A DNA stretch of 20,185 bases, taken from the IMG/VR virus record IMGVR_UViG_3300043426_000069, positions 1 to 20,185 of that record. One strand, 5' to 3'. Below, in pieces: positions 6,153 through 14,364 of the stretch. Source of the stretch: a virus. The position numbers were made by a program, and so were the translations under genes. The notes below the pieces were generated by a model. The model saw nothing but the letters and a program-made list of their open reading frames with translations, made no database searches and had not been told where the DNA came from. Positions within the stretch are counted from its first letter, which is position 1. Every line of letters starts with the position of its first letter.

Positions 6153-7976
6153 TTACTTTTTCTTTCGTTTTTCTTCAAATTTGGATCGTATTGCACTTAC
6201 CAAATCACCACCTATCTGAATTGTTGGTGCCGCTATTGGCTTTGATAATACTGATCCAATCTTCCAAGAGGTTGCTGGGGCGCTATAATTACTCTTAACC
6301 CTTAGATATGCATGAGGGCCAGCTTCGCCTAACACTGGGACACCAACGCGAACAGATGGTCCAGTTTCAGCTTGTTGTGCTATCGTACCCAAAACTCTCT
6401 TACCTAATGAATAGTCTGCACGTGTACCTGGAGCAATTTCTTCTAGGATATCATTATAAGATTTCACTTCACCATTATGCATTATACCACCAGTTAATAT
6501 ACCTCTTATCTGATCATCTCTTGATGTGATAGGTCCTTTACCCCCCAAAATATCTGAAACAATAGCATCTTTAGCAACCAACGCCATTTTGCTTTCAGCT
6601 GTAGGTATCTTACTCCCAACACCTCTACCAATATCTGTGTTAAGTTGGCCCAAGATGCTACCAATATTAGAAATCGGAACAACGTCTAATAATTCCTTTT
6701 CATCAACTACAGACTTTCTAGGTGTCTTTGACGCAGTCTTTCTAATACCACCCATTCTAGAAGCAACATAGTCGGCAATAACTTTATCAACATCTTCGAC
6801 TGCCATGTTCTGAAGTATACCAGTCTTTGCAGTAGTAGCATCGTCCAGTTTACTTCTAATTATGCGTTCGATGTCCTCTGTATTAATTCCACCATAAGGA
6901 TAACCAGTACTTTCCAAAGCTTTATCAAAAATATCATCAGTCTGCTTCCAAGCCGGACCTGTAGACTTTGCTAGATCTTGTGCGACATCATAATAGTCTG
7001 TTCTGTTCGGAAATATTGGAAGCATGTTATAAATTCTCGCACGTTCAGCTTCAGAGAGGTCCAACATTTCAGTATTCTTTTTACCGGACAATTTGGATCT
7101 CTCAATCTTACCAACGCCAGGAAAGTTATCAATTGCTGAGCGTTTTAAAAGTCCAGCAGCTCCACCACCAAGACCACCAAGAACGCCACCATATAGAGCA
7201 GCATCTGATAAACTCTGGCCCTTTTTCGTAGGATCTAATAATATCGAACCAACTCCATATCCAGCACCTTCAGCAGCACCCAAAACACCTCTACCTAAAG
7301 CTTGCCCCCATGTTGGTATTTCTGCACCAAACTTACCACCAAGAGCAACTTCACCCAGACCTGGAACAAAAAGTGATAGATTAAGTGGATCAGCAGCTAA
7401 CCCAGAAAACCCTTCACCTTCCGATCCCTTCCTAATACCCTCTTTGATATTTTCCCAGAGTGATGGAGCTTCTTGTGGAATTGCTACACCATCAACTTCT
7501 TTGTGAGGCATACCAAAAACTCTATCAATACCAGTTTGAATTGTTCCAGTGGCTAATCCTACAGGTACAGACAATCCTTTTCTAATATCATCATACTTTA
7601 GTGAATATTCTCCAGGCAGTCCAGATTCAAAAGGAAGATCAGTTGGTGCTTCTCTTATTTGTCTATCTCTAACTGCTTGGTCCGTCAATCTCTGAGCATC
7701 TTCAACAGTTCTCTTAGGATCAGCTTTAGCCCATGCGGAGTGAGGGAACTGAGCATTGTAAAGTTTTTTATCGTCATCAGAAAGGCCAGAGTATCCAACC
7801 TTATTAACTCTCTCCAATAGTGATGGCGCTCTCTCTTTATATGTTGGTGTTTGTTCAGATTGATATAATTTATGCAACCGTTCAAACTCATCAGCATCGT
7901 CATCCGTAAAAGAATTTAATACTTCAGGACTGGCATTTCTCATGAATAGGTATAATTTTTTCTCTTCCTCGTTCAT
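6153..7976 (-). CDS. Probable DNA ejection protein, gp16-like by position
   Basis: 607 residues, the last gene of the ejection block, where P22 has gp16 (609 residues). I see no direct sequence motif of gp16, so the match rests on position, length and composition. The N-terminal ~130 residues are charged, with two similar acidic helical units (FTDDDADEFERLHKLYQ and GLSDDDKKLYNAQFP). Residues about 195-280 are rich in Gly and Ala with amphipathic or hydrophobic stretches (LFVPGLGEVALGGKFG; LYGGVLGGLGGGAAGLL), typical of phage internal proteins that enter the cell envelope during DNA delivery. The C-terminus is basic (KFEEKRKKK). No lysozyme or transglycosylase motif is seen. Start ATG at 7974-7976 directly abuts the stop of the upstream gene (TAAATG), indicating coupling. 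Confidence 0.55.
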   Translation of the reverse strand: MNEEEKKLYLFMRNASPEVLNSFTDDDADEFERLHKLYQSEQTPTYKERAPSLLERVNKVGYSGLSDDDKKLYNAQFPHSAWAKADPKRTVEDAQRLTDQAVRDRQIREAPTDLPFESGLPGEYSLKYDDIRKGLSVPVGLATGTIQTGIDRVFGMPHKEVDGVAIPQEAPSLWENIKEGIRKGSEGEGFSGLAADPLNLSLFVPGLGEVALGGKFGAEIPTWGQALGRGVLGAAEGAGYGVGSILLDPTKKGQSLSDAALYGGVLGGLGGGAAGLLKRSAIDNFPGVGKIERSKLSGKKNTEMLDLSEAERARIYNMLPIFPNRTDYYDVAQDLAKSTGPAWKQTDDIFDKALESTGYPYGGINTEDIERIIRSKLDDATTAKTGILQNMAVEDVDKVIADYVASRMGGIRKTASKTPRKSVVDEKELLDVVPISNIGSILGQLNTDIGRGVGSKIPTAESKMALVAKDAIVSDILGGKGPITSRDDQIRGILTGGIMHNGEVKSYNDILEEIAPGTRADYSLGKRVLGTIAQQAETGPSVRVGVPVLGEAGPHAYLRVKSNYSAPATSWKIGSVLSKPIAAPTIQIGGDLVSAIRSKFEEKRKKK

Positions 7977-9659
7977 TTATTTTCCACCCATTAGTCTTTT
8001 AATTCTCTCTGCTGGAGTTTCTTTTCTTCTCGATGTTTTCTTAGGTTTAGTAGCTTTAGGAGTTAATGCTTTATCTGAACTTTGTGACTTTGAGGAATAT
8101 TTAATCGCTTCTCTAATCACATCAGCAGCAGACATTTCGGGATTCTTTTTCATTAACATTTGAACAGCTAATTCGTCATCTTTCTTAGGCTCGCCAGTTA
8201 CTTCATAATTAGAAGCACCGAGTTTATCTTTCAAATAGGTCTGCATCGCTATAACACCCTGATTACCAGTACCTTTTGTCGGATCAGTTATACCCAAAGC
8301 TTTTTCTTCCGGACTCTGAGACGTCATCTGATTCCAACGTAGTAACGAATTAAAAATCAAACCAACTTTATCAGGATTGGAAGGATTGTTAAAGTCAGTA
8401 TTAGAAACATCTGCTGGTTTAACAACATCTTCAGTAATTACAGCATCTTTGGAACCTTTAATATATGACTTTCTGGATATATTGTTGTACTCCATTGTGT
8501 CTTTTGAAACGTCCAACATTCTTTTTCGTATGCTTCCAGGTGTCTCACTTTCAATTCTCTGTAGTGTTTTCTCTAAAGGACTAACACCATCTTTAACTCC
8601 GGAAGCTTTACCAATAACATAATCAAGTAGATCTTTGGAGAAATTAGATACATCCGATTTACTAGCTTCTGGAAACATTCTACCAATAACTAGCTTAGCC
8701 TCTTCAATGGAAAACTGAGATGGTTGGGATTCTGGGTTACGGGCAATAGAGGTTTCAAATGCTACAGTAGGGAGTAATGCAGCCAACTTATAAATGTTAT
8801 CGCCAGCTTCCACTATTTTTTGATGTGTTTTTGATATTGCTTTTTCATTTACCAAGATATGATTAGCTACATCTCTCTTGGAAGGATCGAATAACATCTC
8901 ACCATCTTTACCAATAACTTTTAGATTCTCTTTAGCAATTGCATCAGCCCATTTAACTGCATCTTCTGACAACTTTGATTTTCTTTCCATCACTGCTTGT
9001 CTGGCTTTATCTTCTGCAAATTGGACTCTGGAAGCATAATCAGCCATTTCTTGATTATATTTCTGCATTGATTCCATGGTTGGGTTCATTGGATATTGTG
9101 GAACACCATGACCGGCCAATTGTTCAGAATATTTTTCATCGTACAAATGCTTTAGGACAGTCTTTACATCAGTACCCATTGAAGCCATCTGATCATCTAG
9201 AGCCATTTTAAACGCTCTTGATGTTGCGTCACCTTCTCTTTGTCCAGCACCAGAGGTAGGAGCAGAAGGAGTCCAAGTTAAAAGGGCGTCTAATGATTTC
9301 TGTTTAGCTGCATCAGAATTACCAGACATGTTTCCACTTCCACCCATACCACCCATTATTGCATTTTGGTATTGGTCTTTTGGTTGAGTTGCTACAGTTT
9401 CAGTCTCCGGTGCAAATATATCATCAGGATTGTAATATTTTCTGGAAGGTGCTGCTAAAGGCTCAGACATCTTACCTTCTGGTGTTTCCATTGGAGCTCT
9501 TGGTACAGCAACTGGACTAATAACCAACTCATCAGATCCTTCTTTCTTGATAGGAGCAGCAGCAATTAGAGTCTTTTCTGGAATTTTGGTCGTTTCTACT
9601 TTCTCTCCGCTATCCATAAAAATAACTGAAGGATCATAGTATTTTCTTTCGGCTGCCAT
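7977..9659 (-). CDS. Probable DNA ejection/internal virion protein, gp20-like by position
   Basis: 560 residues; P22 gp20, at the same place between gp7 and gp16, is 471. It is mainly hydrophilic and helical, rich in Lys, Glu, Ala, Ser and Met, with no membrane span. The N-terminal 130 residues are low-complexity and Pro-rich, and carry a duplicated motif, RKYYDPSVIF (residues 5-14) and RKYYNPDDIF (73-82). The C-terminal 60 residues are Lys-rich (PKATKPKKTSRRKE, then PAERIKRLMGGK), consistent with nucleic-acid contact. Its ATG (9657-9659) overlaps the TAA of the upstream gene by one base, with AGGATT as SD inside that gene. The role in DNA ejection is inferred from operon position, not from a recognised domain. 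Confidence 0.5.
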   Translation of the reverse strand: MAAERKYYDPSVIFMDSGEKVETTKIPEKTLIAAAPIKKEGSDELVISPVAVPRAPMETPEGKMSEPLAAPSRKYYNPDDIFAPETETVATQPKDQYQNAIMGGMGGSGNMSGNSDAAKQKSLDALLTWTPSAPTSGAGQREGDATSRAFKMALDDQMASMGTDVKTVLKHLYDEKYSEQLAGHGVPQYPMNPTMESMQKYNQEMADYASRVQFAEDKARQAVMERKSKLSEDAVKWADAIAKENLKVIGKDGEMLFDPSKRDVANHILVNEKAISKTHQKIVEAGDNIYKLAALLPTVAFETSIARNPESQPSQFSIEEAKLVIGRMFPEASKSDVSNFSKDLLDYVIGKASGVKDGVSPLEKTLQRIESETPGSIRKRMLDVSKDTMEYNNISRKSYIKGSKDAVITEDVVKPADVSNTDFNNPSNPDKVGLIFNSLLRWNQMTSQSPEEKALGITDPTKGTGNQGVIAMQTYLKDKLGASNYEVTGEPKKDDELAVQMLMKKNPEMSAADVIREAIKYSSKSQSSDKALTPKATKPKKTSRRKETPAERIKRLMGGK

Positions 9660-10201
9660 TAGAATCCTGCCTCTGCTTCATCAGTATACCATCCTCGTCC
9701 GTCAAAGGTGTATGTTCTTCCATACTTACCTTTTTTCGTCATACCAGCACTTTCAGGAGTTGTTATCAGGGGCTTCTGAACTTCTTGTGTTGGTGCCGGT
9801 TTACCTTCCACCATTACTTTCTGTTGATCCATTGCTTTAGCCTGTCCAGTCATTTGATTAGTTCTCTGCATCCTAGCTAACTGATACTGTCCATATTTAT
9901 CAGCATCGTCCATCTTAAACGGAACACCTGATTCTTTAGACCTCTTGAACAGTGCTTGGGAATATTTGTCAGGATCTAAGAAAAATGAGAAAGTTGTACT
10001 ACCATCTGGATTAACTTTCTTTTCCTTTTCTACAGCATCAGTGAAAGCAGCATCCATATTTTGTGTCTGTGCTTGTTCGTATTGCGCTTTCTTGGTTGCA
10101 GCTTCGTCTTTAGCACTTTCAGCAATAGTCTTTCGTGTAGTAGATGGATCGTATTTTACTTCTCTCATTCCACCAGTATTAGTATTGTCAAACCAGGCCA
10201 T
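9659..10201 (-). CDS. Hypothetical virion-block protein, 180 residues
   Basis: Not recognised. It is hydrophilic and helical with no membrane span. It begins MAWFDNTNTGGMREVKYDPSTTRKT; the KYDPS element resembles the KYYDPS motif of the next protein downstream. Residues about 20-60 are Ala/Glu/Lys-rich, and the C-terminus is aromatic and Gly-rich (KKGKYGRTYTFDGRGWYTDE). SD AAGGAAGT lies before ATG 10199-10201, and its stop overlaps the next start. It sits inside the ejection block between a gp7-like and a gp20-like gene, where P22 has no gene. It may be an additional packaged protein or a chaperone for one. Confidence 0.5.
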   Translation of the reverse strand: MAWFDNTNTGGMREVKYDPSTTRKTIAESAKDEAATKKAQYEQAQTQNMDAAFTDAVEKEKKVNPDGSTTFSFFLDPDKYSQALFKRSKESGVPFKMDDADKYGQYQLARMQRTNQMTGQAKAMDQQKVMVEGKPAPTQEVQKPLITTPESAGMTKKGKYGRTYTFDGRGWYTDEAEAGF

Positions 10202-10231
10202 TATTTTACTTCCTTTATCATATTAAACTGT

Positions 10232-11062
10232 TTATCCCCACAGCTTTGAGAGATAATTACCAACAGCTGGAATAGCACTTGCATTCTGAGCCATCTGTCC
10301 TGCGATATTACCAGAGTTTTGCGCCGCGGTTGCTTGTATATTTCCACGAGCCATTGTTCCACCAGCATTTGACGTCCCCCAATCTTTATATGACTGATCA
10401 AGGTTGTTGTCATAGTTCTGATTAATACCACCCATACTAGAAGCTGCACCAACACCCATAGAAGCCAGTCTCTGTAGGTTGTCTATTTGTGATTGGTCGT
10501 ATGCAGTGTTATTCATATATTGCTGTTGACCCTGACTGAATGTTTGATCTCCAGTCTTTAGCATTTGATCATAGGCATTGTTGTAATTAGTCATAGCCAG
10601 TTTATTAGCATTCTCAGACAAAGCTCTCATCATTCCACCACCAGCAGCACCAGATCCTAAAGCTGAAGCACGAATATTATCATTGGCAACTCTTGTAGAA
10701 TATGCTGCAGATGGATTTAGATAGTCAGCAACCTTAGATGGAGAACTGTTACTAAGTGTTGGTCCAGTGGCTTGAGTTCTATTATCTATTGCTGCTTCTG
10801 TCCCACTAGTTGCTCTCTGGCCAGCTTGAACATAAGGATTGAATGCTGATACATTTTCTGATCTTCCGGACTTTAGAATATCAATACCTTGCTGTGCTTT
10901 GGCTCCATATTCAGCTTTGGCCTGTGCTGCTGCTTTCTCTGCTGAGCTTGATCCGAATAGATTTCCCAAAAGAGATAACCCACCACCAATCACTGCTCCA
11001 ACAGGTCCTCCAACGGCTGCTCCTGTTCCTGCACCACTCGCTATATCTTGTACTGCTTGCAT
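10232..11062 (-). CDS. DNA ejection protein, gp7-like
   Basis: 276 residues. The N-terminus is Gly/Ala-rich and hydrophobic (SGAGTGAAVGGPVGAVIGGG) and is followed by SLLGNLFGSSSAEKAAAQAKAEYG. It then has a middle section with YLNPSAAYSTRVANDNIRAS and GSGAAGGGMMRALSENANKL, and a Gln/Asn-rich C-terminal half. This combination is typical of the short ejection proteins (P22 gp7 class, 229 residues), which leave the head first and help to form the channel through the envelope. ATG at 11060-11062 is preceded by SD AAGGAAA (11070-11076) and a promoter-like motif that overlaps the stop of the upstream gene. The gene probably starts a transcript covering 6153-11062. Confidence 0.65.
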   Translation of the reverse strand: MQAVQDIASGAGTGAAVGGPVGAVIGGGLSLLGNLFGSSSAEKAAAQAKAEYGAKAQQGIDILKSGRSENVSAFNPYVQAGQRATSGTEAAIDNRTQATGPTLSNSSPSKVADYLNPSAAYSTRVANDNIRASALGSGAAGGGMMRALSENANKLAMTNYNNAYDQMLKTGDQTFSQGQQQYMNNTAYDQSQIDNLQRLASMGVGAASSMGGINQNYDNNLDQSYKDWGTSNAGGTMARGNIQATAAQNSGNIAGQMAQNASAIPAVGNYLSKLWG

Positions 11063-11085
11063 ATATTATTTTCCTTGATTTTAAT

Positions 11086-11095
11086 TATATTTAAC
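11086..11095 (-). promoter_or_regulatory. Late-promoter-like motif GTTAAATATA
   Basis: The minus-strand context is GTCAGTTAAATATAATT, 23 nt before the ATG at 11062. The TAA in the motif is also the stop codon of the 11091-11462 gene, so the element is packed into the gene junction. It would drive the ejection-protein operon. Confidence 0.5.
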
Positions 11096-11462
11096 TGACT
11101 GATATGAAGAACCAATCATTTATTACATTGGTTCCTGTTGTAATGTATAGTTTTGTTGATCCAGCTTGTATTCTTTGTGTTGTATAGAGAGCTGGATATG
11201 GAAGAGAAATAGTTACATCTCCAGGACCATTATAATTGAAGAAGTACCTATTACCGTCTATTGTGTAGTGAAAACCAGGAACTTCAATTCTCTCAACACC
11301 AACAATATTACTCCCATTCCAACTCTCTGACATATTACGGACAACATCTGATAACTTCCTAAACCACAATTCCCAAGGCTGATTCATTACTTTATCTGCA
11401 GCACCTATAATTGGTTCTCTTGCAGGTATTGGTGCTATGATATTATTGATTGGTTTGTTCAT
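11091..11462 (-). CDS. Small virion-block protein with PWELWF motif
   Basis: 123 residues. The N-terminal part is Pro-rich (IIAPIPAREPIIGAADKVMN) and runs into QPWELWFRKLSDVVRNM, a short motif I associate with small structural proteins in several tailed-phage virion operons. The rest is beta-rich (DGNRYFFNYNGPGDVTISLP, then KLYITTGTNVINDWFFISVS). It lies immediately after the gp10-like gene (one base between the stop and this ATG) and before the ejection block. That is where P22 carries the tail needle gp26 and gp14, but it has no heptad-rich triple-coil as a needle would. Probably a minor virion component; function not assigned. Confidence 0.5.
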   Translation of the reverse strand: MNKPINNIIAPIPAREPIIGAADKVMNQPWELWFRKLSDVVRNMSESWNGSNIVGVERIEVPGFHYTIDGNRYFFNYNGPGDVTISLPYPALYTTQRIQAGSTKLYITTGTNVINDWFFISVS

Positions 11463-11463
11463 A

Positions 11464-13017
11464 TTAATTAGCCAAAGGAGTTACATCAGCGAGCAGTCCA
11501 ACAATAATAACTTGAACTGGATCTGTTACTGTTAATTTAAAAACTATGTTACGTCCAATACCCCAAGTTAGAGATCTGGAACGGTAACCATATTGCCCCA
11601 TTCTTCCAATACTGACCATTCTTTCTGTACTATAACTATTTCCTGAATCTCGACTTATAGCTATTTGCATTGTGGGATCTTGGCCAACTCCAGCAACGGT
11701 ATTAATATTAGTTCCAGTTCCTTGTTGTAGCATTGGTTGTATTGAGTGTATTTTAATTCTATTTCCATTTGACCATAAGATTGAAGTAGTTTTCTGACAT
11801 TTGATATAATTAACTCCAACACCATCAGGATCATCATTTTGGTAGTATTGTTGATCGAGCCAGTAATAAGCATCAGTATCGAGATCACCAACTATATTCT
11901 CAGAGAAGTTAAATGCTGAGAACATACCTTTCCAGCAACTCAAATCACCAGTATCTTTGTCTAGGTAAGTTCTCTCATGCCAGGCTCCAGTTATAATATC
12001 AAACACCAAAGTCTTTTTAGCTGATAGGAACTGAAGGATGTAGAATGTATGACCGGATTGAGAATATACATAACCAACAGCATCAGTATATTTCGGCATC
12101 AAGTTAATAATCTGTTCAATACCTCTTGTTGATATTCTTTTTGGAGAGTATTGATCATTAACAAAAACACCAATTGCACCATTCTTATCACTACCCAGCC
12201 AAAAGATATTATTCGCGTATCTTGCTGGACTGTCTTTAGCAGCTAATCCAACTTCTAATATTGCGGACTGGTATCTTGCCCATATTTGAGGAGGATTACC
12301 AGTATTATAATGAACCTCGATTGAATTATTACCAAAGAGCCATAGCATATTGTTAGTATCAAGGACTTTAAGGATATTACCCGCCCGTGCTATTTTCTGA
12401 CCGGATTGAAGAGGAGTCCAATAACCATTAACAACTGCAGGATTGAAATTTTCATATATCTGTGTTGCGTCATCAAGGTACTGATAATATGAGTTTGACC
12501 AGTAATAAGAGTTAGTTGATGGAATGTTAACTATGAAATAAGTATCAATACAGACAACAGTGTTAGGTGCAGATTGATCATTATTACCAGGGAAGTATTG
12601 GTCAGTAATCTTTGTAAATGTGGCTGTAGTGAAATCATATATCCACCCATTCATACCATCGACAATCATCATCTGTGTGCCATTATCTGCAAATGAAATG
12701 TTACCAGTATAAGTTCCAATAGTTCCGATTAATTCTCTCGATCCATTCTCTAATAACCTCATAACTTTATTACTATTACAGATATAAGTGGAGTTGTTAG
12801 ATGCTGTAAAAAGTCCTCTACACCCACCAATTGAAGTAGCTGATGTTTCTGGTGATAAAAGTCTTAGTCCAGGAATTTTGATGAAGTAATAAGGTTGTTT
12901 GGTTGTTGATGTCGGACTTATTTCAGTATATAGATTATGACAGATCTCAACACCAACAGAATTATAAGGAGATGTGTAAGGGCGCTCGTTTCCTATTAAT
13001 ATAATCTGTTGAGTCAT
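11464..13017 (-). CDS. Packaged DNA stabilization protein, P22 gp10-like tail hub
   Basis: 517 residues, close to P22 gp10 (472). Gp10 binds below the gp4 ring and forms the tail hub that holds packaged DNA and carries the needle and tailspikes. The C-terminal segment is diagnostic: SRDSGNSYSTERMVSIGRMG, then QYGYRSRSLTWGIGRN and FKLTVTDPVQVIIVGL. In the family this is the D-G-x-W/Y-S...SIG..GQY..R..W..LG...V....DP pattern. Earlier parts show repeated beta-strand blocks with Trp and Asn (beta-propeller-like). The ATG (13015-13017) overlaps the stop of the homing endonuclease gene (ATGA). Its SD, AGGAGA, lies inside the last codons of that gene. The stop is one base before the next gene's start. 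Confidence 0.85.
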   Translation of the reverse strand: MTQQIILIGNERPYTSPYNSVGVEICHNLYTEISPTSTTKQPYYFIKIPGLRLLSPETSATSIGGCRGLFTASNNSTYICNSNKVMRLLENGSRELIGTIGTYTGNISFADNGTQMMIVDGMNGWIYDFTTATFTKITDQYFPGNNDQSAPNTVVCIDTYFIVNIPSTNSYYWSNSYYQYLDDATQIYENFNPAVVNGYWTPLQSGQKIARAGNILKVLDTNNMLWLFGNNSIEVHYNTGNPPQIWARYQSAILEVGLAAKDSPARYANNIFWLGSDKNGAIGVFVNDQYSPKRISTRGIEQIINLMPKYTDAVGYVYSQSGHTFYILQFLSAKKTLVFDIITGAWHERTYLDKDTGDLSCWKGMFSAFNFSENIVGDLDTDAYYWLDQQYYQNDDPDGVGVNYIKCQKTTSILWSNGNRIKIHSIQPMLQQGTGTNINTVAGVGQDPTMQIAISRDSGNSYSTERMVSIGRMGQYGYRSRSLTWGIGRNIVFKLTVTDPVQVIIVGLLADVTPLAN

Positions 13018-13523
13018 TTGGAATATCTCCTAATTTGTGATTCACTCATTTTTTTTCTTGTGTCTTCAGTAAACAGTTGTAAAGCACGTTTTTCTTTAAT
13101 CTTACTTTTTGTAGATTCTGAAAGTGTTTTACCTTTCTGTACTTCACTTAATTTCTTACAATGCTCTTCTGATCTTTTGATTCGTTTAGTTCCTTTATTG
13201 GCAGCTGACATTATTTTCTTAGTCTCTTCAGAATGTTTATAACCAAAACCAGTTCGTCCACCCTCATTCATATTATATCCATTTATCCCAAAAGACTGAT
13301 ACTGTTTTATATAATATTTTTCCCAATAATCAAAACATATTTCTGGACATTTCAAAATTATCTCAAACATAAAACTATTAATGCCATATAATTGTATTGC
13401 TTTATGAATTATTTGGCATGTTGCTCTTTTATGATATTTCCAACGAGACATAATATTTTTGGAACAACCGATATAGACCTTATCATTGATTTTATTCGTG
13501 ATTTTATAAATTCCAGAAATCAT
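13014..13523 (-). CDS. Free-standing GIY-YIG homing endonuclease with NUMOD3 repeats
   Basis: 169 residues. The GIY-YIG nuclease domain covers residues 1-90: GIY at 4-6, YIG at 17-19, the conserved Arg in SRWKYHKR (R27) and the catalytic Glu in WEKYYIKQY (E68), followed by GINGYNMNEGG. Residues 91-168 contain four NUMOD3-like DNA-binding units, for example KHSEETKKIMSAANKG (96-111), KRSEEHCKKLSEVQKG (116-131) and FTEDTRKKMSESQ (151-163). All key residues are present, so it should be active. It lies between the gp4- and gp10-like genes. Its ATG overlaps the gp4 stop (TAATG) and its TGA overlaps the gp10 ATG, so it is spliced cleanly into a coupled operon. It is a mobile element that likely nicks or cuts a neighbouring gene in related phages lacking it. 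It is AT-rich and Lys/Ser-rich compared with its neighbours. Confidence 0.92.
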   Translation of the reverse strand: MISGIYKITNKINDKVYIGCSKNIMSRWKYHKRATCQIIHKAIQLYGINSFMFEIILKCPEICFDYWEKYYIKQYQSFGINGYNMNEGGRTGFGYKHSEETKKIMSAANKGTKRIKRSEEHCKKLSEVQKGKTLSESTKSKIKEKRALQLFTEDTRKKMSESQIRRYSK

Positions 13524-14254
13524 TATTGTCCACTCCAGAAGTTACGAGATCCCATTGAATTGAAATCATTCTTTAAACGCTGGATATTATTAAGTGAATT
13601 TCTCTGCTTGATGTGTTTTAAAGCCGAATTCATCAACATTATCAATCCCTCTGGTGCATTTTGGCCGAAGATTGGTGCGAGATGTGTGGCTAGTGTGTAT
13701 ATTAAAGCTTCAACATATTCTGGAGGTAAAACTACTGCTTGTGAGATGTTTGTATACTGTGGGAGATATGCTTTACCTACAACTCTAACACCATAAGACG
13801 CTGGAATTGCTGGATAGAACCATAACTCATCAAATGGCATACCTTCTCTGAAATAACAAGCTGAAGGTATCGAAACAACATTCTTCAGTGGTATTTTAGT
13901 ATATTCCGAGTATGTTTTAATAGCTACTGGAAATGTCAAAGTACCCATTATAATATCAACTTGGTCAATAGATGCTGGTCTTTCGTCAATATCACCAACA
14001 GTAGGAGTAGGAAATTCACCATCAACAGCCATACCCATATAGATTACAGAAGTTGGATTAGTTGGATACACGATTTGGTCATACGATTTGAAGTTCATGT
14101 ACGAGTTTGACCATTTTCTGAGTATGTTATTCATTTGCATCAGAGCAGCTTGAGACACAGCAGCTTCAATACTTTCTCCAAATGAAACGGCACCAACATT
14201 TAGAAGTGCTTGCTGAATAATCTCAAAAACTGAATAATACTTATTACCTATCAT
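13523..14254 (-). CDS. Head completion protein, P22 gp4-like tail accessory factor
   Basis: 243 residues; P22 gp4 is 166. Family features are the helical N-terminus (VFEIIQQALLNVGAV, AALMQMNNILRKWSN), followed by YPTNP, IDERPASI, and the sequence FDELWFYPAIPASYGVRVVG running into PPEYVEALIYTLATHLAP and a C-terminal helix with HIKQRN. This pattern is shared by the gp4/gp6-type ring proteins that bind beneath the portal after packaging and create the platform for gp10. The gene follows the coat terminator and a promoter-like motif. SD GGAG (about 14260-14263) precedes ATG 14252-14254. The TAA stop overlaps the start of the homing endonuclease. Confidence 0.82.
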   Translation of the reverse strand: MIGNKYYSVFEIIQQALLNVGAVSFGESIEAAVSQAALMQMNNILRKWSNSYMNFKSYDQIVYPTNPTSVIYMGMAVDGEFPTPTVGDIDERPASIDQVDIIMGTLTFPVAIKTYSEYTKIPLKNVVSIPSACYFREGMPFDELWFYPAIPASYGVRVVGKAYLPQYTNISQAVVLPPEYVEALIYTLATHLAPIFGQNAPEGLIMLMNSALKHIKQRNSLNNIQRLKNDFNSMGSRNFWSGQ

Positions 14255-14281
14255 GTTTACTCCAAATTCTTATTGTTAGCT

Positions 14282-14291
14282 TATATTTAAC
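14282..14291 (-). promoter_or_regulatory. Late-promoter-like motif GTTAAATATA
   Basis: The minus-strand context is GTTGGTTAAATATAAGC, 27 nt before the ATG at 14254 and about 16 nt after the coat-gene terminator hairpin. Its position between a clear terminator and the next start is the best single argument that this motif family promotes transcription. Confidence 0.6.
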
Positions 14292-14307
14292 CAACAGAAC
14301 CAAATAG

Positions 14308-14337
14308 AAAAAGGACTCCACAGTTAAGCAGAGTCCT
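14308..14337 (-). terminator. Rho-independent terminator after coat gene
   Basis: On the minus strand AGGACTC (14337-14331) pairs with GAGTCCT (14318-14312) over a 12-nt loop, followed by TTTTT (14312-14308). It lies 27 nt beyond the coat stop codon and limits read-through from the most strongly expressed gene. Confidence 0.85.
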
Positions 14338-14364
14338 CTTATTCTCAATTATATAAAACTAGAC

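Noticed and set aside
7093-7506. 137-codon plus-strand frame, Pro/Ala-rich
   Set aside because: Lies wholly antisense to the 607-residue ejection gene, has no SD, and its composition mirrors the Gly/Ala-rich region on the other strand.
13392-13796. 134-codon plus-strand frame
   Set aside because: Antisense to the junction of two well-identified genes (homing endonuclease and gp4-like); no SD and no family resemblance.
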